From Galactobacter sp. (GTDB taxonomy: Bacteria; Actinomycetota; Actinomycetes; Actinomycetales; Micrococcaceae): 44,310 nucleotides of DNA. Position 1 is the stretch's first letter; every line of letters begins with the position of its first letter. The stretch spans positions 1 to 44,310 of the forward strand of contig NZ_JALAGT010000062.1 of assembly GCF_022712295.1 (NCBI RefSeq). Reading direction: 5' to 3'. The notes under the pieces are model-generated. The model had not been told where the DNA came from. It did no database searches and worked only from the letters and a program-made list of their open reading frames with translations. Shown here in pieces: positions 1-11,798 of this stretch. Made by a program: the position numbers and the translations under genes.

Positions 1-1072
1 CTCGAACCCAGGGGGCGCGATGACGCAACAAGGACCGATCCGCCACGATCTCCCTGGCCCAGCCGGTGAGGACCAGTCGCTCGGCTTCCGCGGATCGGGC
101 GGGCGAGGCGAACAGGGCCGCGCATCCGGTTTCCGTGGCTCGCAGCAGCAGGACTTCACGGGCGTGGTGGTAGGGGGCACGCGGCTCCTGGTGAGCCGTA
201 TCGTGATCGTCCCACATGGCCACCAGACCCAATCTCGCCACCGGCGCGAAGGCGGCGTTCCGGGTGCCTGCCACGATCGACACCTCATCGCGCACCACCC
301 GGAGAAAGGCTCGGTACCGCGCCGTGGGCCCGTCGTCCGCGCTCAGCCGCGCGTAACCGCCGGAACCGACCGCGTTGTCCAGGGCATCACACAGTCGGTC
401 CAGGTCCCGGGCGTCAGGCACCACCACAACGCTGCCGCGCCCGGAACGGGCGGTGGCGGCCGCCGCAGCGGCCAAGCGGTCGGCCCAGCCCGCCCCTGAA
501 TCCGGCAGGAAGGAGGTCACGACCCTGTCGTCGCCTCCGGCGGCGAGGGTCGTGAGGAACTCGGTCCCACCATCGTCGTCCACCCAGCCCATCGGTTCCA
601 CCGGCCCGACGGCGCGGGGCACGGGAATCCCGCGACCCTCCTTCTCGACCTTGGCCACGCGGGCGGGAACCGCCTGCCGCACCACGTCCGCCACGGTTCC
701 TGCGTAGCGCTCGGCCACGTCGCGGCAGAGGCGGAGAACATCCGGGTGCAGCACCGGGATGGGCGAGACCACGGCCTCCAAGGGCACCGGGTGCACGCCC
801 GGCTCGGGTTCAGCGACCCTGTCGACCAGCCACCCGTTCAGTCGCCGTCCGCCGAAGCGCACGCGTACTCGCACTCCCGGCCGGGCGGAGTCGTCGAGCG
901 CCTCCGTGACGAGGTAGTCGAAGGTCCGGTCGAGCTGCGGCAGCGGCGATTCCAGCGCGACCTTGGCGATGGGCAGTTCGGCGGCGGGCACGGGGGCCCC
1001 CAACCGCGCTCCCCGCTTCGTGGTCGCGGGCTCCTCCGGTAGGTCGAAAAGCCCCTCGGCTCCCCCGGTCAT
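1..1072 (-). CDS. priA: Primosomal protein N' (PriA), degenerate actinobacterial type, 3' end cut by window edge
   Basis: The minus frame is open from the ATG at 1072 to the window edge, giving 357 residues; the protein continues beyond base 1. Residues 33-140 read as the PriA N-terminal 3'-DNA-binding domain (AKVALESPLPQLDRTFDYLV, then a basic GVRVRVRFGGR stretch). Where an active PriA helicase has a GxTGSGKT P-loop, this protein has SFLPDSGAGWADRL (about 187-200) with no Walker lysine. The DEEH box reads WDDHD near 287-291. Known actinobacterial PriA proteins share this loss and are thought to lack helicase activity, so the inferred role is in replication restart by DNA and protein binding. 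It starts 31 nt after metK, with no clear ribosome site, and is probably the last visible gene of the gmk-rpoZ-coaBC-metK-priA unit. Confidence 0.88.
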   Translation of the reverse strand, partial: MTGGAEGLFDLPEEPATTKRGARLGAPVPAAELPIAKVALESPLPQLDRTFDYLVTEALDDSARPGVRVRVRFGGRRLNGWLVDRVAEPEPGVHPVPLEAVVSPIPVLHPDVLRLCRDVAERYAGTVADVVRQAVPARVAKVEKEGRGIPVPRAVGPVEPMGWVDDDGGTEFLTTLAAGGDDRVVTSFLPDSGAGWADRLAAAAAATARSGRGSVVVVPDARDLDRLCDALDNAVGSGGYARLSADDGPTARYRAFLRVVRDEVSIVAGTRNAAFAPVARLGLVAMWDDHDTAHQEPRAPYHHAREVLLLRATETGCAALFASPARSAEAERLVLTGWAREIVADRSLLRHRAPWVR

Positions 1073-1103
1073 CGGCGGACGAGACTCATGGAACTCAGGA
1101 ACC

Positions 1104-2303
1104 TCAGGCGTTGAACCAGGAGCGCAGCGCGTCGGCGCGGTCCACGTTCTCCCACGTGAAGTCCAGGTCGCTGCGTCCGAAGTGGCCGTGCGCGGCGGTC
1201 TTGCGGTAGATGGGACGCTTCAGGTTCAAGTCCTCGATGATGCCCAACGGGCGCAGGTCGAAGACCTCGCGGATCGCCGCGGGAATCTTGGCGGGGTCCA
1301 CGGTCTCCGTGCCGAACGTTTCGACGTACAGGCCCACCGGGTGTGCCTTACCGATGGCGTAGGCCACCTGGACCTCGGCGCGGCGGGCCAGCCCTGCCGC
1401 GACGACGTTCTTGGCGACCCAGCGCATGGCGTAGGCGGCGGAACGGTCCACCTTGGACGGGTCCTTACCGGAGAAGGCGCCACCGCCGTGGCGGGCGAAG
1501 CCGCCGTAGGTGTCCACGATGATCTTGCGCCCGGTCAGACCGGCGTCTCCCACGGGTCCACCGATGATGAACGGGCCGGAGGGATTCAGGATGATGTCGG
1601 TGTTGGAGGTGTCGAGGTCCAGCGTGGACAGCAGTGGGCGGACCACCGCGTCCATCAGATCGTCCCGCACCGCAGCGATGTCGTAGTCGGCCGCATGCTG
1701 GCTGGAGACCACCACGGTCTCGAGGGAGACCGGCTTGTCACCGTCATAGCCCACGGTCACCTGCGTCTTGCCGTCGGGGCGCAGGCCGGTGAGGATACCG
1801 TCACGACGCACACGGGTCAGCTTCTCGGAGAGCTGGTGTGCCAGGTGGATGGGGGTGGGCATGTAGGCGGAGTTCTCGTCCGAGGCGTATCCGAACATGA
1901 TGCCCTGGTCGCCTGCACCCTGCATGTCGCGGGCGTCCACGGCGGTGCCCTCGCGGGCCTCAAGGGACGTGAACACCCCATCGGAGATCTCGGCGGACTG
2001 CTGTCCGATCGAGATGTTGACGCCACACCGGGCGCCGTCGAACCCGTTGGCCGAGGAGTCGTAGCCGAGGTCGAGGATGGTGTTGCGCACCAGCTGCGGG
2101 ATCTCCACGTAGCCGTTGGTGGTCACCTCCCCCGCCACCTGCACCAGGCCGGTGGTCGTGAGGGTCTCGACCGCGACCCGGGATTCCGGGTCCTGGGTCA
2201 GCAAGGCGTCGAGAATGGCGTCGGAGATCTGGTCGCAGATCTTGTCCGGGTGTCCCTCGGTCACTGATTCCGAGGAGAAGAGGCGCAGGTCGTTACTCGT
2301 CAC
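1104..2303 (-). CDS. metK: S-adenosylmethionine synthase
   Basis: MetK makes S-adenosylmethionine from methionine and ATP in the cytoplasm. The 399-residue product has SESVTEGHPDKICDQ near residues 10-24 (ATP and metal site), the GAGDQGIMFGYA signature and the glycine-rich GGGAFSGKDPSKVDRSAAY loop, so all three domains look intact. I chose the GTG at 2303: this gives the usual short N-terminus before SESVTEGH, and it lies 7 nt after a TAAAGT -10 box, as in a leaderless gene. A GTG at 2312 is also in frame but overlaps that box. The gene lies 48 nt after coaBC and 31 nt before priA, a known actinobacterial arrangement, so it may use both read-through and its own promoter. Confidence 0.96.
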   Translation of the reverse strand: MTSNDLRLFSSESVTEGHPDKICDQISDAILDALLTQDPESRVAVETLTTTGLVQVAGEVTTNGYVEIPQLVRNTILDLGYDSSANGFDGARCGVNISIGQQSAEISDGVFTSLEAREGTAVDARDMQGAGDQGIMFGYASDENSAYMPTPIHLAHQLSEKLTRVRRDGILTGLRPDGKTQVTVGYDGDKPVSLETVVVSSQHAADYDIAAVRDDLMDAVVRPLLSTLDLDTSNTDIILNPSGPFIIGGPVGDAGLTGRKIIVDTYGGFARHGGGAFSGKDPSKVDRSAAYAMRWVAKNVVAAGLARRAEVQVAYAIGKAHPVGLYVETFGTETVDPAKIPAAIREVFDLRPLGIIEDLNLKRPIYRKTAAHGHFGRSDLDFTWENVDRADALRSWFNA

Positions 2304-2310
2304 CCACCCC

Positions 2311-2316
2311 ACTTTA
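2311..2316 (-). promoter_or_regulatory. Candidate leaderless -10 box of metK
   Basis: TAAAGT on the minus strand fits TAnnnT and ends 7 nt before the GTG at 2303, so transcription would start at or next to the start codon. No good -35 is visible 16-18 nt upstream. The G-rich spacer could also act as a weak ribosome site, so a leaderless start is not proven. Confidence 0.4.
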
Positions 2317-2351
2317 CCGCCGCTCGGGGACCGGGCGCTGTGTCGGCGAGA

Positions 2352-3662
2352 TCAGGTCAGCAACCCGGCCATGATCTTGGCCACCCCACGGGCCACCTCG
2401 ACCTTGCTTCCCTCCAGGTGGGCCGGCTCGTCTCCCGCCGCGGAAAGGACATCAACGACGTTCTCGTCACGGCCGAATCCTCGTGTCAGACCCACCTCGT
2501 TGACCACCAACAGCTCGCAGCCCTTCTTGGCCAGCTTGGCCGTGGCGTAGTCGACGACGCTGTGCTCGGCGTCCCCGGTCTCGGCGGCGAAGCCAACGAT
2601 GAGCCCGGGCCACGCGGGCCCGTCGCCCTCGTGCTCGGAACGGGATCGGACTGCGCCGGCCAGGATGTCCGGGTTCCTCACGAGCGTGATCACCGGGTCC
2701 TCGCCGTCGTCACGCTTCTTGATCTTGGTGTCCTGCACGTCCGCTGGACGGAAATCCGCCACGGCCGCGGCCATCACCAGGGCATCCGCCCCGGGTGCCG
2801 AATGCCCGACGGCGGTTTCCAGGTCCCGCGCGCTCGTCACCTGGGTGACCCGCACCCCTGCGGGGGCCGGCACCTCCAGGTTGGCCGCGATCAGGTCCAC
2901 GTCGGCGCCGAGATCGCGCAGGGCGACGGCCAGGGCCACACCCTGCTTTCCGGAGGAACGATTACCGAGGTAACGCACCGGGTCGAGCGCCTCACGCGTG
3001 CCCCCCGCACTGACCACCACGCGGCGGCCCGCCAACGGTGCACCCGCACCAGCGGAGCGCTCTGCGGCCAGCAGTGGCGCAACCGCGGCCAGGATGTCGG
3101 AGGGTTCCGGCAGGCGCCCGGGGCCCGAGTCGGGGCCGGTCAGCCGGCCGACGGCGGGGTCCAACACGATGACGCCGCGGGAACGCAGAGTGGCCACATT
3201 CGTCACCGTGGCCGGGTGCTGCCACATCTCGGTGTGCATGGCAGGGGCCATGACCACCTGCGCCTTGGTGGCCAGCAGTGTCGCCGTCAGCAGATCGTCG
3301 GCACGCCCAGCGGCCGCGCGCGCGAGCAGGTCAGCGGTGGCCGGAGCAACCAGCACCAGATCGGCCTGCTGCCCCAGCGCCACATGGTTGACCCGGTCCA
3401 CGGCCTCGAAGACCGAGGTGTGTACCGGCTGACCCGAGAGCGCCTCCCACGTGGGGGCGCCGACGAAGCGCAACGCGGAGTCGGTGGGGACCACGTCAAC
3501 GTGGTGTCCGGCTTCCTTCAGCCCACGCACCAAGGCGGTGGCCTTGTACGCGGCAATGCCCCCGGCCACACCGAGCACCACACGGCGCACGGTCGGCTCG
3601 GGGGCGATCGTCACTTCTTCCACGGGTTTCACATCAGCACTGCCAGAGCCCGCAGGGCTCAC
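2352..3662 (-). CDS. coaBC: Bifunctional phosphopantothenoylcysteine decarboxylase / phosphopantothenate-cysteine ligase
   Basis: CoaBC performs two successive steps of coenzyme A synthesis: cysteine ligation to 4'-phosphopantothenate and decarboxylation to phosphopantetheine. The 436-residue product starts with a short non-conserved tail. A flavoprotein CoaC domain follows: VVLGVAGGIAAYKA near residues 28-41, then MAPAMHTEMWQHPA with the His and Met typical of the active site. The C-terminal CoaB ligase domain has VVVSAGGTREALDPVRYLGN, NRSSGKQG and a late KKGCELLVVNEV motif. The start is GTG at 3662 and forms a 4-nt GTGA overlap with the rpoZ stop, which indicates translational coupling. The order gmk-rpoZ-coaBC is conserved in many Gram-positives. 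Confidence 0.96.
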   Translation of the reverse strand: MSPAGSGSADVKPVEEVTIAPEPTVRRVVLGVAGGIAAYKATALVRGLKEAGHHVDVVPTDSALRFVGAPTWEALSGQPVHTSVFEAVDRVNHVALGQQADLVLVAPATADLLARAAAGRADDLLTATLLATKAQVVMAPAMHTEMWQHPATVTNVATLRSRGVIVLDPAVGRLTGPDSGPGRLPEPSDILAAVAPLLAAERSAGAGAPLAGRRVVVSAGGTREALDPVRYLGNRSSGKQGVALAVALRDLGADVDLIAANLEVPAPAGVRVTQVTSARDLETAVGHSAPGADALVMAAAVADFRPADVQDTKIKKRDDGEDPVITLVRNPDILAGAVRSRSEHEGDGPAWPGLIVGFAAETGDAEHSVVDYATAKLAKKGCELLVVNEVGLTRGFGRDENVVDVLSAAGDEPAHLEGSKVEVARGVAKIMAGLLT

Positions 3663-3970
3663 TCTGCCGGAAGCTCAGCGGCGGCGTCGGCCGCTGCTGC
3701 GGCCTCGGCGGCCCGCTTCTCCGACAGCGGCACGACCTCCAGCAGACCCTCATCGAATTCGCGCAGGGCGATGGAGAGCGGCTTCTCGTTCATGTGGGTG
3801 TCCACGAGGGGACCCACGTGCTCGAAGAGGCCGTCGTGCAGCTGGGAGTAGTAGGCATTGATCTGACGAGCGCGCTGAGCGGCGTCGATCACCAGGGCGT
3901 ACTTGGAACCGGCCCGCTTCAGCAGGTCGTCGATCGGCGGGTTGATGATGCCTTCGAGGTTCTCGGCCAC
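3659..3970 (-). CDS. rpoZ: DNA-directed RNA polymerase omega subunit
   Basis: Omega helps RNA polymerase fold by clamping beta prime. The 103-residue protein has the core INPPIDDLLKRAGSKYALVI near residues 9-28, followed by AAQRARQINAYY, which are the conserved segments of actinobacterial omega. The tail, from about residue 85, is rich in Ala and Glu (EKRAAEAAAAADAAAELPAE) and is probably flexible. The start is GTG at 3970 with a clear AAGGAA ribosome site 5-6 nt upstream. It lies 70 nt after gmk and overlaps coaBC by 4 nt. Confidence 0.95.
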   Translation of the reverse strand: MAENLEGIINPPIDDLLKRAGSKYALVIDAAQRARQINAYYSQLHDGLFEHVGPLVDTHMNEKPLSIALREFDEGLLEVVPLSEKRAAEAAAAADAAAELPAE

Positions 3971-4040
3971 AGGGTTCCTTCACAATTCATGTCTAGTGGT
4001 GGTTACCGACTCCAGGGTGCGGAATCGGCTCTTACGCATG

Positions 4041-4619
4041 TCAGGCGTCGTCGACGCCCATCACCCGAACCAGCTCCCGAGCGGCCCGTTCCACGTCGTC
4101 ATTGACGATCGTGACATCGAACTCCGGCTCGGCAGCAAGTTCCAGTTTAGCGGTTTCCAGCCGACGCTGCTGTTCCTCGGGTGACTCCGTCCCGCGACCC
4201 ACGAGTCGGTTCACGAGTTCCTCCCAGCTGGGAGGGGCAAGGAACACGAATCTGGCGTCTGGCATGGTCTGCTTGATCTGACGCGCTCCCTGCAGATCGA
4301 TCTCCAGCAGCACGTGCTTTCCGTCTTCCGCCGCGGAGACCACGGTGGAGCGCGGGGTGCCGTAACTGTTGAGCCCGTGCACCACGGCCCACTCCAGCAG
4401 CTCCCCCTCGGCCTTCATGCGTTCGAAACGTTCGGGACCCACGAAGTGGTAGTGGACTCCGTCGATCTCCCCCGGCCGCGGCGACCGCGTGGTCGCCGAG
4501 ACCGACAACCAGACCTGCGGGTAGTGCTCACGCACGTAGGCGGACACGGTGCCCTTCCCCACAGCGGTGGGTCCGGCCAGGACGGTGACGCGGGTGGGCT
4601 GCGCCTCGGATTCAAGCAT
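4041..4619 (-). CDS. gmk: Guanylate kinase
   Basis: Gmk phosphorylates GMP to GDP with ATP. The 192-residue product has the P-loop GPTAVGKGT at residues 16-24, then SATTRSPRPGEIDGVHYHFV (GMP-binding region), LLEIDLQGARQIK and FLAPPSWEEL, all in the expected order and at normal length. The frame stays open upstream to 4742, but the ATG at 4619 is preferred: it gives the normal N-terminus and lies 7 nt after a TAGTCT box, and the upstream frame is arginine- and glycine-rich shadow sequence within pyrF. It starts 23 nt after the pyrF stop, so it may be read from the pyr operon as well as from its own promoter. Confidence 0.95.
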   Translation of the reverse strand: MLESEAQPTRVTVLAGPTAVGKGTVSAYVREHYPQVWLSVSATTRSPRPGEIDGVHYHFVGPERFERMKAEGELLEWAVVHGLNSYGTPRSTVVSAAEDGKHVLLEIDLQGARQIKQTMPDARFVFLAPPSWEELVNRLVGRGTESPEEQQRRLETAKLELAAEPEFDVTIVNDDVERAARELVRVMGVDDA

Positions 4620-4626
4620 GATCCCC

Positions 4627-4632
4627 AGACTA
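4627..4632 (-). promoter_or_regulatory. Candidate leaderless -10 box of gmk
   Basis: TAGTCT on the minus strand is followed by seven bases (GGGGATC) and then the ATG at 4619. It lies in the 23-nt spacer after pyrF and would give gmk-rpoZ-coaBC a promoter independent of pyrimidine control. The GGGG could be a weak ribosome site for read-through mRNA. Confidence 0.45.
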
Positions 4633-4642
4633 CCTTTTCTCC

Positions 4643-5462
4643 TCAGCCCAGATCCCCGGCAGCGGCCGTGACCGCCGCCACGACGCCGTCCGGCCCGTTG
4701 GCAGCGAGCGAGCGCGACGCCGGGACCAGAACCTGATCCCACACGTGACCGAGATCCCTGCGCAGGTCCTCCCCCGTGGCACCCTGAGCGCCGTAACCGG
4801 GGGTGAGCAACGGTGGGGCACCCGCCGCCAGATCGATGCCGAGCCGCTGAGCGTCCCCGCCCACGGTGGCGCCGACCACCAGGCCGGCGTAACCAAGCCC
4901 GCTCCCGCCTGCCGCGAGGTTGGCCGCAGCCACGTCCTCCACGATCCGCTTGGCGGCCGAGTCGGCGCCGCCCGCATGCTGCACGCGCGCCCCGTCGGGG
5001 TTGGAAGTCAAGGCAAGGACGAACAGGCCGCGCCCGGTCTCACGCGCCAGGTCGAAGGCCGGAGCCAGCGCCCCGACCCCCAGATAGGGGGACACGGTCA
5101 CGGAATCGGAGCGCAGCGGCGAATCATCGGACAGCCATGCCGAACCGTAGCCCGCCATGGTTGAACCGATGTCCCCTCGCTTGGCGTCGGCAACGCTGAG
5201 CACACCGAGCTCCCTGGCCCGAGCCAGGAGTTCCTCGAGTGCGGCGAAGCCGGCGGAACCGTGACGCTCGTAGAGCGCCACCTGCGGCTTGATGGCCGCG
5301 GCGCGGTCCACAGCGGCCTCCAACATCACGGTTCCGAAGCGCCTCAGCCCGTCCGCGTCGTCGGGCAGTCCCCACCCCGCCAACAGGCCGGGGTGGGGAT
5401 CGATGCCGACGCAGAGGTGCGAGCGCTCCGCGATGGCGCGGCCGAGGCGTGAGCCGAAGGAC

Positions 5463-5470
<8 letters not shown>
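4643..5470 (-). CDS. pyrF: Orotidine 5'-phosphate decarboxylase, type 2
   Basis: PyrF decarboxylates OMP to UMP, the last step of de novo pyrimidine synthesis. The 275-residue product has LCVGIDPHPGLL near residues 19-30 and the catalytic Asp-Lys-Asp motif DAKRGDIGST at 95-104. These fit the longer type 2 family found in actinobacteria. I chose GTG at 5470: it has a GGAG ribosome site 7 nt upstream and overlaps the carB stop as GTGTCTGA (8 nt). A GTG at 5488 is also in frame but would add a basic tail with no support. It is the last gene of the pyr operon; a candidate gmk promoter follows immediately. Confidence 0.95.
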
Positions 5471-8768
<3,298 letters not shown>

Positions 8769-8773
8769 TTGGG

Positions 8774-9967
8774 TCAGCCTTCCTTGGGTGCTGCTGCCTG
8801 GCCGCTGTAGGCTGCCATGGCGTCTGCGAAACGATCGAAGAGGTAGGCGGCGTCGTGCGGGCCGGCCGCGGCCTCGGGGTGGTACTGGACGGAGAATGCG
8901 GGGATATCGAGGCAGCGCAGGCCCTCCACGACATCATCGTTGAGGCACACGTGGGAGACCTCGACCTGACCGAAACGCTCCTGCGGGGCGGTGACGGGCC
9001 CGTCCAGCGGGGCGTCGACGGCGAAGCCGTGGTTCTGCGCTGTGATCTCCACCTTGCCTGTGGTGCGGTCCATGACCGGCTGGTTGATGCCACGGTGGCC
9101 GAAGGGCAGCTTGTAGGTACCGAAGCCCAGCGCGCGGCCCAGGATCTGGTTGCCGAAGCAGATACCGAAGAACGGCAGCCCACGGTCCAGGACGTCACGG
9201 GTCAGTTCCACCTGTGCGTCCGCCGTGGAGGGGTCACCCGGTCCGTTGGAGAGGAACACGCCGTCCGGCTGCACGGCAAGGACGTCCTCCAGCGTGGAGT
9301 CGGCCGGCATCACGGCCACGCGGATACCGCGTTCCGCGAAACGGATGGGAGTCATGCCCTTGATGCCGAGGTCCAGGGCCGCCACGGTGAAGCGCGGCTC
9401 GCCCTCCCAGCCATGGTCCTTGGGCTCGACCCAGTAGGTTTCCTCAGCGCTGACCTCCTCGGCCAGACGGGAGCCGGCCATGGCGTCCTGACCCGCGACC
9501 TTCGCCACGAGCTCCGCCACGGGCGCCTTGGCGTCGTCACCGGAGAAGATGCCGGCCTTCAGCGCACCCTTGTCTCGCACGTGTCGAGTGATCGCACGGG
9601 TGTCGACGTCCTTGATACCCACGATGCCGTCGGCGATCAGGTCCTCGTCGAGGCTGCGCTGAGAGCGCCAGTTGGAGGGTCGGCGAGCAGCATCGCGGAC
9701 CACGTAGCCTGCCACCCAGATCCGACGCGACTCGTCGTCCTCGTCGTTGACTCCGGTGTTGCCGATGTGCGGTGCGGTCTGCACCACGATCTGGCGGGCG
9801 AAGGAAGGATCGGTCAGGGTCTCCTGGTACCCGGTCATACCCGTGGTGAACACGAGCTCACCGAGCGTGGTGCCTGTGGCGCCGTACGGACGCCCGGAGA
9901 AGACCTTTCCGTCCTCGAGAACGATCAACGCCTCGGCAGTAGCGACGCGTGTGGGAGTGGGACTCAC
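8774..9967 (-). CDS. carA: Carbamoyl-phosphate synthase, small (glutaminase) subunit
   Basis: CarA hydrolyses glutamine and feeds ammonia to CarB. The 397-residue protein has the CarA N-terminal domain (LEDGKVFSGRPYGATG, residues about 17-32, and the TGMTGYQETLTDPSF signature). A class I glutamine amidotransferase domain follows: FLSNGPGDP, nucleophile Cys270 in FFGICFGNQIL, and His363/Glu365 in QYHPEA, so the catalytic triad is complete. GICFGNQ instead of the textbook GICLGHQ is, as far as I recall, usual in actinobacterial CarA. The start is GTG at 9967, overlapping the preceding PH-like gene as GTGA. Confidence 0.97.
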   Translation of the reverse strand: MSPTPTRVATAEALIVLEDGKVFSGRPYGATGTTLGELVFTTGMTGYQETLTDPSFARQIVVQTAPHIGNTGVNDEDDESRRIWVAGYVVRDAARRPSNWRSQRSLDEDLIADGIVGIKDVDTRAITRHVRDKGALKAGIFSGDDAKAPVAELVAKVAGQDAMAGSRLAEEVSAEETYWVEPKDHGWEGEPRFTVAALDLGIKGMTPIRFAERGIRVAVMPADSTLEDVLAVQPDGVFLSNGPGDPSTADAQVELTRDVLDRGLPFFGICFGNQILGRALGFGTYKLPFGHRGINQPVMDRTTGKVEITAQNHGFAVDAPLDGPVTAPQERFGQVEVSHVCLNDDVVEGLRCLDIPAFSVQYHPEAAAGPHDAAYLFDRFADAMAAYSGQAAAPKEG

Positions 9968-10503
9968 AGGTTTTCCTTCCCGGTGGAGTTCTTGGTCGTG
10001 TGCTCTCCGGGGCGACCCGGGAGCAGAGAGTTGAGTTCGGTGAGCAGTTCGATCTGCTGAGTGTGGTGGCGGACGCGGAAGCCAGTGTCGTAGCTTCTCT
10101 CCCCCACCGAATAGCGCATCACCACGATCCCGTCCTTCTCCACGGCCTTGCCGACCATGTTGGAGGTGGTGCCGATCAGTTCCAGATCGGTCGCCGGGAT
10201 GAAGAACGAGGGGCTGCCCTGACGCAGTACCGCCACTCCGTCGGCTCCGACGGAGAGCAGCGCGTTGCCGCGGACACCGAGCCCGTGGGCGGCGATCCGG
10301 TCCAGGCGGTCACCGGCGGTGGTGGTCACCACGTAGGTGCCCTCGAAATCGGACCTTGGCTCCCCCAGGAGGTCCGGGACATCGGCCGGCCGGGGAAAGT
10401 CGGCCTGGCGCCTGCCTCGGCGGAACCAACCGAGCAGCATCAGGGCGCAGAGGCCGAGTCCGATGAGAACCGTCCAGAGAACGGCCCATCCGTATCCGCT
10501 CAT
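9964..10503 (-). CDS. Membrane-anchored PH-like protein embedded in the pyr operon, function unknown
   Basis: This 179-residue protein has one hydrophobic helix at about residues 5-25 (YGWAVLWTVLIGLGLCALML), a basic stop-transfer segment (GWFRRGRRQ) and then a soluble cytoplasmic domain of about 130 residues. That domain contains FEGTYVVTTTAGDRLDRIAAHGLG, followed by alternating beta-like stretches. Proteins like this sit between pyrC and carA in many Micrococcales and are usually annotated as PH-like or membrane proteins; I do not know an established function. The gene overlaps pyrC (ATGA at 10500-10503) and carA (GTGA at 9964-9967), so it is fully locked into the operon. Its placement suggests a link to pyrimidine supply, such as tethering the CarA/CarB or PyrC enzymes or sensing at the membrane, but that is inference only. 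Confidence 0.85.
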   Translation of the reverse strand: MSGYGWAVLWTVLIGLGLCALMLLGWFRRGRRQADFPRPADVPDLLGEPRSDFEGTYVVTTTAGDRLDRIAAHGLGVRGNALLSVGADGVAVLRQGSPSFFIPATDLELIGTTSNMVGKAVEKDGIVVMRYSVGERSYDTGFRVRHHTQQIELLTELNSLLPGRPGEHTTKNSTGKENL

Positions 10504-11798
10504 GCGTGCACCAGTTCCCCGTTCGCCACGGTACGACGGCCGCGGAAGAACACGTGCCGGACGCTTCCCGGCAGTTCCAGACCGCGGAACGGCGAGTTGC
10601 GGCCCTTGGTGGCGTGGGTGCTCGGGTCCACGACGGTCCGGGCATCGGGATCGACCAGCGTCACGTTGGCGGGTTCACCCACCTGGAGCGGTCTGCCCTG
10701 GTCCGCGACCCGACCGATGGTGGCCGGGGTGGCTGACATGATCCGGGCCACGTCGGCCCAACCGATCAGGCCGGTGTCCACCAGGGTCTTCTGCACCACG
10801 GACAATGCGGTCTCGAGGCCGGTCATGCCCATCGCGGCCGCGGCCCATTCGCATTCCTTCGATTCGGAGGGGTGCGGGGCGTGGTCCGTTCCGATGACGT
10901 CGATGACGCCGTCGGCCACCGCTTGGCGCAGGGCCACCACGTCGGACTCGGTGCGCAGCGGTGGATTGACCTTGTAGACCGGGTCGTAGCCGCGCACCAA
11001 TTCCTCGGTGAGCAGCAGATGGTGGGGAGTCACCTCAGCGGTGACATCGACGCCGTCCTCCTTGGCGCGGCGAATCAGGTCGACCGATCCGGCCGTGGAG
11101 ACGTGGCACACGTGCAGGCGGGAGTTCACGTGCTTGGTCAGCAGGATGTCGCGGGCGATGATGGCTTCCTCGGCCACAGAGGGCCAGCCCGGCAATCCGA
11201 GTTCTGCGGAGACGCTGCCCTCGTTCATCTGGGCGCCTTCGGTCAGGCGGGGTTCCTGGGCGTGCTGCGCGATGACCCCGTCGAAGGCCTTCACGTACTC
11301 CAGAGCGCGACGCATGAGGGCCGGATCGGAGACGCAGATGCCGTCGTCGGAGAACATCCGCACCGCCGCACTGGAGTCCGCCATGGCGCCCAGCTCGGCC
11401 AGTTGCTTGCCCTCGAGGCCCACGGTGACCGCCCCGACGGGGCGGACCTCGACCCAACCCGACTCCTGTCCCAGGCGGAAGACCTGCTCAACCACGCCTG
11501 CGGTGTCGGCCACGGGCAGGGAGTTCGCCATCGCGTGCACCGCGGTGTAGCCGCCGCGTGCCGCGGCACGGGTGCCGGTCTCCACGGTCTCGGCGTCCTC
11601 ACGACCGGGCTCCCGCAGATGAGTGTGGGTATCGACCAGGCCGGGCAGCGCGATGAGGCCGTCGGCGTCGACCACCTCGGCGTCACCGGCCGTCAGCGAC
11701 CCAGGTGCGCCGATGGCGGCGATCACGCCGTCCGTCAACCGCAGGTCTGCCGGGTCGGCGCCCAGCGGGCGTACGCCCTTCAACAGGAACTCAGACAA
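10500..11798 (-). CDS. pyrC: Dihydroorotase
   Basis: PyrC cyclises carbamoyl aspartate to dihydroorotate. The 432-residue protein belongs to the class I amidohydrolase type: the metal-binding DTHTHLREPG motif has His58 and His60, with further metal and substrate residues in ARDILLTKHVNSRLHVCHVST, EVTPHHLLL and the late GTDHAPHP motif. The start is probably TTG at 11798. A textbook AAGGAG lies 6 nt upstream (11805-11810), and the TTG overlaps the pyrB stop as TTGTCTGA. The longer frame from 11828 would ignore that ribosome site. The gene overlaps the PH-like gene by 4 nt. Confidence 0.96.
   Translation of the reverse strand: MSEFLLKGVRPLGADPADLRLTDGVIAAIGAPGSLTAGDAEVVDADGLIALPGLVDTHTHLREPGREDAETVETGTRAAARGGYTAVHAMANSLPVADTAGVVEQVFRLGQESGWVEVRPVGAVTVGLEGKQLAELGAMADSSAAVRMFSDDGICVSDPALMRRALEYVKAFDGVIAQHAQEPRLTEGAQMNEGSVSAELGLPGWPSVAEEAIIARDILLTKHVNSRLHVCHVSTAGSVDLIRRAKEDGVDVTAEVTPHHLLLTEELVRGYDPVYKVNPPLRTESDVVALRQAVADGVIDVIGTDHAPHPSESKECEWAAAAMGMTGLETALSVVQKTLVDTGLIGWADVARIMSATPATIGRVADQGRPLQVGEPANVTLVDPDARTVVDPSTHATKGRNSPFRGLELPGSVRHVFFRGRRTVANGELVHA

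Noticed and set aside
963..2267. Open plus-strand frame of 434 residues opposite metK
   Set aside because: It is entirely antisense to metK, whose motifs are all intact. The translation is Gly/Val/His-rich, as expected from the complement of a high-GC gene.
9150..9170. Apparent loss of a CarA active-site residue (GICFGNQ instead of GICLGHQ)
   Set aside because: The nucleophile Cys270 and His363/Glu365 are present. The Asn at the GxQ position is usual in actinobacterial CarA, as far as I recall.
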